NCBI GenBank assembly: GCA_022813625.1
Contig: JAKLMB010000019.1
Coordinates: forward strand, 310,001 to 374,000
Direction of reading: 5' to 3'
Source of the DNA: Aaosphaeria pasadenensis
Lineage: Eukaryota; Ascomycota; Dothideomycetes; Pleosporales
Length of the DNA: 64,000 nucleotides
Under the pieces are notes generated by a model. It did not search any database. It had not been told where the DNA came from and was given only the letters and a program-made list of their open reading frames with translations. Within the stretch, counting starts at the first letter, position 1; each line of letters begins with the position of its first letter. The position numbers and the translations under genes were made by a program. Of the stretch, positions 55,001-64,000 are shown in pieces.

Positions 55001-58000
55001 TCCTCTCGTGTCATCGTCCTTGTTGCCGTCTCTGACTCCATCTCCCTTATCGAGCCAGCCCTGCCCTGGCTTGCCCTGCCGTCGCCTCGTTGCGGCGCCG
55101 CGTCGTCTAGAATTGCAAAGTACGAGAGAGACCCTCGCAGATCGGGTCGCCCGCCTGTGGGAGTTTGACGAATCCCTCAACGAGGCTTTTCGCAGTCTCT
55201 CACGCTTTGCCCCCTGTGGTCTCGCTTCGTTGCGCAGCATCACCGTCACCTTTGATTGGCCTGGGTTGATCTCGTCCAATCAGCCATCGCCCCACAGTGT
55301 CTCCTTCCTCTCCTCTCTTCCTACCCTTCCCTTCCCTTGCTCTCATTATCATCATGATTATTTCTTGGTATACGGATACATACTCCATAGATACGGTGTG
55401 GATATTGCTCTTGCAATCATTGATACTACTGTGTTACTGTATCCGTACCTTCCGTACTCCGTTCAGTGACGGTGACAACAAACACTATCAACTCTTGGTG
55501 GCCGACCCACCATTCACTAGTCTAGAGTAATTGCACCACATGAAGAATCAACTTCCCCTAGGGACCCATCATCCATCCTCCTGTTTCCATCATCCGGAAA
55601 CCAATTTACTCGGCGCGAAAATAGATGCTCTACCACCACCGGGCTTGCTGCACGGCCAAGGCGGAGCACTTACGTTGATGGGTATTTCTCCATACGACCA
55701 AACCTGGACGTCTTTTACGACAGTACGAATGCTGCGCACCTAGGTAATCCCACAGCATCGGCCTTCGCCTGTGCAGTGTACACCGAGAGCTGGCTGTCTG
55801 GGGTTGCAACTGGATTTTACTCAGACCCGCCCATTCATTATTTTTGCCGGACGCAGCATCAAATCTTTGTATCCTGGCAGAGTCTCAGCAGCTGTTAGGC
55901 GCTGGTTTTAGGCATAGGATATGTGCACAAGACACCAACCGTTAGAGCTGATGCCAGCGAACCACAGCAACGACGATGCATTCACACCTGTGCACCTTTG
56001 AACCACAGCGCGACAGTCATTCGCCTTGTTGTTGCATCGATAATACTTTTTCGTCGCCTGTAAACCCTCCGGAATGACATCTCCCTTTCTCATTCCGCTT
56101 ATGCCGCGTTTGGCTATTATGGTCATGGTCGCCGCCACGGTCAAGGTCAAGGTCATGATTATTTTTATTATTGCGCATTGTGTCCACGTACCGTACCGTA
56201 CCGTGCCGTCGTGCTCTTCAATTCTTACGACCAGCGACCGCAAATCTGCGGTGCGGCCACCAGTCGTTTGAGAAAAATCGATACGGACGATGCGCCGCCA
56301 TGGCTCCAGCAGCAGGCCCTGAGCAATTGTCTTACCATTATCATCCTGACAAGCCCGGCGCTCATCTAAAATCCGGGCCCAAAACGAACCCTGTCCGACG
56401 CAAAAATGCTGCGGGCGGGCTGAAGAGGGGTGGGCAAGGCAAGGCAACGCTGATCGTAGGTACGGAGTGGACAGTCCTCTTTTGCTTCTTTGCAACTTGT
56501 TCGTTGTGCGAGCGAGGTCCCCAATAAAACTTGTCTCCGCCGCTCGCATCCCTCGGTCACACACCGTTCCACCCTATCATCAGCGTGCCTGCCCCGGCCC
56601 TTGGAGCCACACCCAGGGGAGGCCAGATTGTCGTGTGGTTCCAAGTTGAGGCAACCTGCACCGCAGGACCGCCTATTCAGCGCCCCTTGGCCTGGCGAAA
56701 CACGCATCAACAGGGCCACCTCTCCCAATATCTCTACCTGCACTCATCCATCAACCACTTCCTGCACCACCAACCGCTGACCGTTGTTTCTGGTGTCCTG
56801 CCTGCGTGGGCGTGTGCCGCTGCTCCTTTCCCCATTACTGTAGCGGTAAGCCCTTTGAACCATGGCGGCGCCCCTGGAGGATGTGCATCGCTGTGACCAT
56901 TCTGTTTGTCCCTTGTCGACCGGCCTTACGTGCGCAGTCCTCTTCCATCGTTGAATGACCTACCTACTGGACCGGTAATTGCAAACGACGTACGACCTTG
57001 CGTGTGCTGGCGTCGGTCGGCCCTTGGCGAATCGCGAAAATCAGAAATGCCTGGAGAAGAGAAAGTTTAACGCCTACAGCAACATCTCGTTAGCTTCGGC
57101 TGAGGAGACCAGCTTGCACTAAGCGTGCGCCCTTTCGTCTTTGCATTACAAAGCGCGAACGCAAGGGAATCGTAGCACCCCAGGCAAGTCGTTTACAAGA
57201 AAAATTCACTTTCGCCCCGGCGTCTCGATTCCGTCTGCAGTTACATATTATTGCTCCACCTGTACCGTGTAAAAAAAGGTCTTGCGGCCCGATTGTCATG
57301 GGAGTTGGCTCTGTCATATTGTGGAGTTTCTAGGTATATTCATCACGCGTAAGGGAGTATGATCAGATATCAAAATCTTGATCACTATGCACGGACCATT
57401 TCCAAACCTAGTCCACATGTGACTTTTTCTGGAAGTTCACAGGCATCCCGTGATAACTAATTGCTTTCATTAGTTGTTACTGCAGTCCCATGATGGCACC
57501 TTGTTTTGGGATCAAGGAAGCGCCGATTCCGTATTGCTCACACATCGCATCTTGTCGTCTCCGTGGCCACCGCGCCGGCATGCATCCGGTATCACAGAGG
57601 TGGGCTTGCGACTTGATCGATAACCCCTAAGACGCCAAAAAGCCTGCATCGATATAACAATTCTGGTGCACGATATTTCATTCCGCCTACTACTCAAACT
57701 AAATGCCCTTGTGCCCTTGGAAGGCCGAGGTTGCATGCCAATCTGGGACCCATATCTGGCCTCCCTTTTCGTTCGTTAAGATAGTCGACATTAGATATCT
57801 CTCACATATTTGTTTTGTCAATAGTTAATGGATCGCACGTTCATTGACGGAGTTTTAGCGCGCTATATCCGAAGACTTCCGCCGGAAGACATAGAAAGCT
57901 AGGCACGCAAGCGGTTGATGTTGGTGGGTTCTAAAAGAGCCTTGGAAACATTCTTTCGAGGATTGTCTCCGGCAACTACCTCACTCACTTGAGGAGAAGA

Positions 58001-61000
58001 TGCCATTCTAGCCGTAATGCAGTCAAGATGATAACAGCTAGAGCGGGCGCCTTTGATGAACGTCAACATTACTATTGCAGCAGACTTGGCGGCATGAGAA
58101 AGACAATGTAAGACCTAGACTCAGTGGTCGACTAGATAGAACATCCATTATTGGTGTTGGCAGGCTACAGTGGCAACGACTTCTCACACTGTCCTCGACT
58201 GCGTCCCAAACGGCAACATAAGCCGGGCAACATATCTTTCCTCGGACTATCATCCCACTCCACCTTTCGGGTGACATCTACCAGGGGCCATATTAACTAT
58301 TTGCTTTATGAATAATGAGTAGTGGGATGCATGATTGAGGAATGTACGGTAGACTATGCCGGCGCAGAAACAGTACATACTAACATCAGCACAACACAGC
58401 ACACGTCCCGTCGCTCGTATTCTTCTTTCTCGTGCTTCCATCCCGATTCCCGACAGATTGGACATATCTAAACATGCTGTGGAGATGATCATGCTACAGT
58501 AGCGTGAATGAGTAAATGGTGGGTGGGGAGGGTGAGAAAAGAAAACAGATTACTACGTGCCGTGATGATGATGACGCTTGATGATGATGGTATCCACGGA
58601 GTAGATACTCCATAGATAGTGGGTGTTAATGATGATCAGGTCTACATGCTACATTTAGACGGGACGTATTCCAAGTGTGAAAAATGTACGGGGATGTGTG
58701 ACTGCATCAGGCACTCGAGAATCCTAGTCTCCAGCGAGTCGTGCTCGAGGAGGATTGCGTTGTTGGGCGCGCTGCCCACTCATCCACTCACCCACTCAAT
58801 GCCACAGTCCACAGTGCACTGTGAAAACTCCCCAATAACCCACCCTAGACCCAATCGGGAAGCATTATTAGTTCCTTCCCACGGTGAGCCACAGCTGAGA
58901 CGTAACGCGCCTTGAACTCGCTTCGTCGAACGCGTAAACTCTACCTGCTTTTCCCTTTCTTAGCAAGAAAAAGCCATCGAAAATAGTCACTAGATCATGC
59001 TTGCAATTATTTCACTATCGACAAGCCGTCTGCCCATGGCTGAATTGTCCTTCAACACTTTGCATCGCATCTCACACACACAACCCGGCCAACGCAGGCA
59101 GGCGGACTTTTTGACTTTTCGTCGAAGGGCCAGGGCTCGGGCTAGATGCTATCCGTCCGGGAGATGCTGATCCCATACATCGCTCGATAGGCAATTGGTT
59201 TCTGGCATGAATAGCCGCAAGTGGAGGCAATGATTCACATCAACATTTTTTCAAGGCTCTCATACTTCCGGGGAACTCATCTGCAAGTCGTCAACGCCGG
59301 TCTTTGGATCCTCTTGTCACATCTGGCCAAAGTCTATGCCGGTAGCGTTTGGCCCACGTATACGAAGATTCAAAGAACAAGTCATATGTTGAACAAAGTG
59401 GATCATTTATCTACTTACTCGCTGCATCTTCGGGTAAGATGGAGTCTTTGCGATCTTCCTTGATCAATAATGAAGTAGGGATTCATGTCTCCCGTAGTAG
59501 GTATGAGTAGGTGCATCACATACAGAACCACCTGAACGCCGCATAATTGGGCCGAAGGAGCTGCGAGCCCCCAGGTCAGGTTGCTCGGCATACAACTCGC
59601 CAATGAGAACCTGTCGATGCATCTTTTGGGCAACGTCTGAAATGCTTCAGGGCCGCAGTGCGTGGGAGAGATAAAATAACCGTAGCAAACTCGACCGTCT
59701 CAACCAGTCCAGGGCCCCGGCCCTCGTCTTGAGAGATGCTGCTCCGTTCCGTGGCGAGCAAGATGCAAAAGTCGGGCCTTCGTCTCTTTCAACAGCGCGC
59801 GCGGCAAACATCAGATGCTGGGATTGCACTTTAGCCTCGTTGGGGGTTGGTTTTTTTTTTGTTCCCTAGATCCCATCCATCGTCCCATAATTGGGTTTCC
59901 CCCGCTTTCGCTGCAAAAAGTAGGTAAGACGGAATCTCGACGAATCAGCAATTGGCTCTTTATTTCCTCTAACAGATCCCGACTCCAAGGCAGGCCAAAC
60001 GCCGGTTTCATGGATCTAGGTATCATTTCGTGTGTCTTGTTGCCCCGGTACCCTGACGGGATGAGAGGTTCTCGTATCGCCATTGTGTCATTACCTTTTG
60101 GATGCAGCCACACTGGGCACACAACTGCGCTTGTGCATCTGACTGTGGTGGTATGTATGAATTGGATTTGGGGCATGTCGATTAGCCGACCAACACCGCA
60201 ACGATTTCAGAGACCTCTCCGTTGTCTTTTATGGCTCGCACGAGTCTTGATAGGGTGGGCCACCAGCGCTGCAGCCGAAACATCGTCAGCTTGTCGTCCG
60301 CATCCAACCAGCTGCCGGCTCCGCTGATGCACAGCTGACCTAATGCAGGAAGTGGTTTGTAGCCTGTATCCCGGTGATGCTGGCCTTGTCACGGAGAATG
60401 ACCTGGCCTATTCCCACCGGGAAGGCTTCCCAAAGACAGTGGCGTCACGCGTTCTGGCGTTATGTGCGTACCATGCTGTAATGTACTCGCACATTGAACT
60501 GCACTGCACCTGTTGCGTGAGTATTTGTGTACATGACCGGCGTTTGATATACATCCATCGACCAGGCATATCGGTCTGCGAGTGTCGGTGAAGGGCTGCC
60601 TCAAACCTCTCGCGACATGGATGCTGCGTTCGATGATGATTGTGCAGGAGACACATCGATCCACCACAGACTAGGTAGGCGTAATTGGATCTTCTCTTCG
60701 ATCCCAGTAGTTATTGAACATTTGCCATACCGAACTATCGAGGGCAGGCCATGCTATCGAGACGGAATCCATACGCGGAACCCGCTGGCGAGACACAAAA
60801 CCTCTCGAGATCTACGCCTTACCCAAGCCCTTTTCCCACAATTATAGCACCATGTAATCTAGATGACTTGGGGGTAAGTGAGTGGTGGTTTCGGGCACAA
60901 GTTTCGAACCAGCGGGACTGTCTTTGCCTGACGAGTGACGACGACAATCCTCGCCGCAAATAATCGATCAAGCTGAACGGCATTCCCTAATCTTCATGCA

Positions 61001-62254
61001 AGGTGTTACGACGAGGACGCAAGCAGCAGGACAGGCAGGCAGGACAGACAAATACATCAGACCTGTTCCGTGAGGAGTTAGCTGATCACAGCAGTAGTAG
61101 CAGCTGTAGCAGCATCGTCAGTCACCCAACAATAATAACAAATGCTGAGACCAACCCGGTAAACTACACACACTACTCAGCACAACACAGCTCCGCCACT
61201 CGCGCTTCATTATCATAATCCAACCCATAGATAGAATCCCCCATTTCGACTCGTCGTCGTCCCCCGTCCCCTCTTCTCATTGGCCCGATTTCATCAATCC
61301 CATCCAGCTCGTCGTCACCCAGCCCCTTACCCACAGCTTAGGTAGTTACAACATAATTACAATACAACACCTGCCTGCAATAATGCTCTGCCTCCTCCCT
61401 CCCATCCCATCCCGGGGAACCTTCCTTTCCCCAGCATTACGGAGGGGGCGGGTGGAGTTATCACACGTTTCTCGTTCAGATCCACCCATCCAACACTGTA
61501 GTCATCATTTGCCAATCCGCAATCGGCTCGGGATTCTTCTCGCCCGGTGGTGGGCGTCGATGGAGGATATCCTTCATGTAATGCGCTTTCTAAGATGGTG
61601 AGGCGTAATGCTTTCCTCCCTCCCGCTAGCATAGTCAAGGGCGGCGAAAGGTAGGTAGGTAGGTAGGCAGGCTGTGGTGTCACGGTGAGACAAGGTGGTG
61701 TTGAAAGTACCTAGTCGACATCGCCATATCTATGAATCGCCAACATCTTAAAAAATACATGCCCTGATAGATAGGCGTACTTGCTCTACGCATCAGGGAT
61801 GACTGAATGAATCATGACGTCTTGATATCCACGTCGTCGCATTCCGATGCTTCTTTTACCTCGAATGTCGAGGCTTTGATACTAGTATCTATAGATTTCG
61901 AGAAAAGGGGTCTGCATAGTTAGGTAGTTAGGGCCTAGTCGAGACAGACTTATGTATAATCATTATACATATCAGGTATGTATCAGACTACCTAGTTAGG
62001 TTGAGTGAAGTTAAGTACGGCGTGGTTCTTTCACCTCTACGACCTTTCTGACAATCTGGATGTCTTTATGTAGGGAGGGGCTTGTAGTTGATTTATATAA
62101 GAATGTATTGTGCCTTGTGTAGACGTATTAAGGTATCTTGAGAGTAGTAGATATGTTATGCCTATGTTTCCTTTTCATGAATCTAGACAGGAGGAGTTAG
62201 TGCTGCTCTTGATGTCTTTAATTTTGTCTTCGCTTTTTAGTAATGCAGGTGAAG

Positions 62255-62647
62255 GTAAACATGACAGTGAACTATCGTAAATAGTGAACATGATAATAGT
62301 GAAGATAAAGATAGTTTACTATATATAAAGATAGTTTACTGAATGTAAGGATAGTTTACTAAATGCTAATATAGTAATAGTAAACCTAAATGCTGATTAT
62401 AAAGAGGATGGTTCACTAATGGTTCACTGATAGTGAAAGTCTGATGGTGAAGATGAAGGTGAAGATGAAGATAGAGGTGAAGATGGAGGTAAACAACTAA
62501 TACCTCCCTATCTATAGCAAGATCTTTACTATTAGAACAACTATTTATTACTAACTCATGTTATTAACAAGCACAACATATCTAACCTATCTATCTGTTC
62601 TACTAGTTATTTCCCTGCGTAGATAAGTACACATAGATATAGTTTAC
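62255..62647. promoter_or_regulatory. Cluster of seven GTAAAC/GTTTAC cores
   Basis: Cores at 62255, 62314, 62334, 62354, 62380, 62489 and 62642. Three of them lie in ~20-nt tandem units ending GATAGTTTACT at 62320, 62340 and 62360. GTAAACA is the forkhead consensus; two copies match it fully (62255, 62489). Whether a forkhead factor binds here is inference. Confidence 0.4.
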
Positions 62648-63156
62648 TTCCCTTTTGCAGCAATAGTAATACAACAGGTCACCTCTCCTACTTAGTAGAA
62701 AACGTGAACAAACAAAGGGGCAGGGAATGAGACATGTAGTGTGTATGTGTGCAGTGGGGAGCTATAGGCTGTGGGAGAGACGGTGGTTATGATTAATGGC
62801 ATCTTCGTTGTTTGCGTAGAAAAGGTATCAGAGATTGGCTCTACTAGTGATATTGATGTAGATGCAGTCTATCTGATAGTCTTAATGGCTGTGTTAGACT
62901 GTTATTATAAGTAGACTTTGTAAGGGAGGGAAATTTTTCTTGTTGCGTTACTGTTATGATATTCGTGGACGACGAGATTAAGGATGTCAGTTTCTGCAGG
63001 GGGGAAGGAATGCTCGCACACGCAGTGGTTTGGAAATGTTCGTTCATGTTACAGAATCTACATACATACGTGCTACTATATTGTATATGGCATGTACCAG
63101 GCCGCTCATATCCTACACGCCGTGCGAAGAGAACATACACAACAAGCCAGACACAT

Positions 63157-63890
63157 TTAGAAAAGCCTGTTCTCCGCGCTTGCCTTAGCAGCTTGTCTCT
63201 TAGCAGCCTGCTTCTTCCTGTCCTTGGCCTCGCCCGGTGGCTTGAAGAACAAACTGGGGCTCTCGCCCTCCTTGACGGTGTACGCCAGGTATCCCCTGTG
63301 TGCGGGATCTCTGTAGTATTCGATGTCTTTTCTCGATGTCGCATCCGGGAGTCTGTACTTGTACTTCTCACCAACCTTGGAGAAGACGGCTCGGAGGGCC
63401 TCGTTCTTAACTTCCTCAGGCGCATCGGGTGTGTCGAGCACGCTCCTGAGGATCTTGGAGTCCTTGGCTGGGACAGCGCGGGTGACGAGGTCGGCGTCGG
63501 CTTGTAGAGAGACAACGGGGTGAGAGTCGCCGCGGAGGACTCTCTTGATAGACATGGGTGAATAGAATCGCGAGGTGACCGTTCCGCCGAGGGCCTCGAT
63601 CTGCTCGATTGCAGAAGCAGATGCCCGCGAAACGATGATGTTGATTTTAGATGTGAGCTGATTGGCGTTCTGCGTATGTATGTCAGTCGATTGTTGCAAG
63701 TGGGGAGGAAACAGTAAATGTGACTAAACGTACCCTGCCTAATAGCTTCACGCCGTGCTTCTTGACGCCGTGTAGACACCGTGACTTTGCTAATTCCTTC
63801 ATTGTGATAGGTTTGCTTGCATCGAGGCGGCCTTGGTCTATCCAGGATTGAATACGATCGAGGTTGATAGGTGACATTTCAACTTTGAAT
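63157..63890 (-). CDS. Mitochondrial large-subunit ribosomal protein uL15m, 5' exon(s) outside or unresolved
   Basis: Recognised exons are complement(join(63157..63669,63734..63890)). The frame reads FKVEMSPINLDRIQSWIDQGRLD, ITMKELAKSRCLHGVKKHGVKLLGR, then across a 64-nt intron NANQLTSKINIIVSRASASAIEQIEALGGTVTSRF, the hallmark C-terminal half of uL15. The tail of about 100 residues is typical of the mitochondrial protein. A good acceptor (CCACAG) at 63893-63891 directly precedes the first recognised exon. The Gly/Lys/Arg-rich N-terminal half of uL15 and the targeting peptide must lie further upstream, probably beyond the window edge, because the remaining 107 nt do not encode it. Starting at Met 63877 would give a protein lacking that half. 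Confidence 0.85.
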
Positions 63891-64000
63891 CTGTGGAGAG
63901 TTGCTGCTTAGCCAATTGTTCATGAAATGTGATAGTACACCCATAGAGTGTCCGCACAAAAATCTCGGAACCCCAGGCCAATTCATTGACACCATTGACA

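Larger units (their letters stand above)
49197..63156. other. Long gene-free, low-complexity tract
   Basis: Almost 14 kb in which no ORF shows family resemblance, signal peptide with spliced continuation, or clean codon structure. The longest ORFs (55908-56564 minus, 59815-60327 plus, 51164-51700 minus) look like chance. The left third is rich in microsatellites (CCAA/CCAT near 50.1 kb, GGC near 50.2 kb, GTGTGA near 50.43 kb), a G14 run, and exact TACTCCGTA/TACGGAGTA copies at 50945, 52429, 53702, 53979, 54117 and 54570. The right end (61.9-62.7 kb) is AT-rich with short tandem repeats. No transposon ends or coding relics were recognised. It may be the regulatory region and leader of the cyclin gene, or host non-coding transcripts (inference). 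Confidence 0.6.

Noticed and set aside
55908..56564. 218-codon minus-strand ORF in the gene desert
   Set aside because: Composition drifts without domain structure, includes translated simple repeats, and matches nothing known to me.
59815..60327. 170-codon plus-strand ORF in the gene desert
   Set aside because: Starts by a poly-T-derived Phe run and has no family resemblance or splice context.
60895..60930. TTCGAACC resembling a tRNA T-arm
   Set aside because: No matching acceptor, D-arm or anticodon arm could be folded around it on either strand.
49197..63156. Gene desert as a repeat-induced-point-mutated transposon or centromere
   Set aside because: Apart from the 61.9-62.7 kb patch it is not strongly AT-rich, and no long duplicated segments or transposase relics were seen.

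Overview
The window is nuclear DNA of a filamentous ascomycete (Pezizomycotina). Evidence: many short GT-AG introns (mostly 43-68 nt), a gene density of about one per 2 kb over most of the window, and families restricted to or typical of moulds (BAS2-like secreted protein, GH75 chitosanase, vanillyl-alcohol oxidase, DUF7730-type protein, GPI-anchored wall protein). Dothideomycetes is my best guess at class level, with low certainty. I see 23 supported protein genes, two of them cut by the window edges, plus one doubtful small ORF. No rRNA, tRNA, CRISPR array or intact transposon was recognised.

Layout. 1-2.2 kb: an NF-X1/FAP1-type protein (cut at the left edge) diverges from BIG1. 2.9-13.4 kb: a run of secreted-protein genes: a double-domain BAS2-like protein with a Gln-Asn linker, a six-cysteine small secreted protein, a 1503-aa GH18 chitinase-like protein with two chitin-binding domains, and a GH75 chitosanase convergent to it. 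14.9-21.6 kb: an RRM-like protein, then three co-oriented oxidoreductases (DHCR24-like flavoprotein, vanillyl-alcohol-oxidase-like flavoprotein, zinc alcohol dehydrogenase). 22.4-37.9 kb: MFAP1 splicing factor, a DUF7730-type protein, a GTPBP1-type GTPase, indoleamine 2,3-dioxygenase, a secreted glycerophosphodiesterase, a RidA protein, a small protein ending in a PAM2-like motif, and an alpha/beta hydrolase. 38.8-49.2 kb: a second zinc alcohol dehydrogenase, a GPI-anchored Cys-rich wall protein, a U-box cyclophilin (CYP8/PPIL2) and a PHO80/CLG1-type cyclin. 49.2-63.1 kb: almost 14 kb with no convincing gene, rich in microsatellites and short motifs. 63.2-63.9 kb: mitochondrial ribosomal protein uL15m, cut at its 5' end.

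Together the left part looks like an outward-facing block (chitin/chitosan turnover, candidate effectors) beside a small aromatic/alcohol oxidation block, while the right part is mostly housekeeping. The most interesting items are the chitinase with its catalytic Asp replaced by Ala, the duplicated BAS2-like effector, the uncharacterised PAM2-motif protein, the gene-free tract, and a recurrent intergenic 9-mer (TACTCCGTA/TACGGAGTA). Gene models were spliced by eye from reading frame, GT-AG sites and family fit; none was checked against transcripts or databases.
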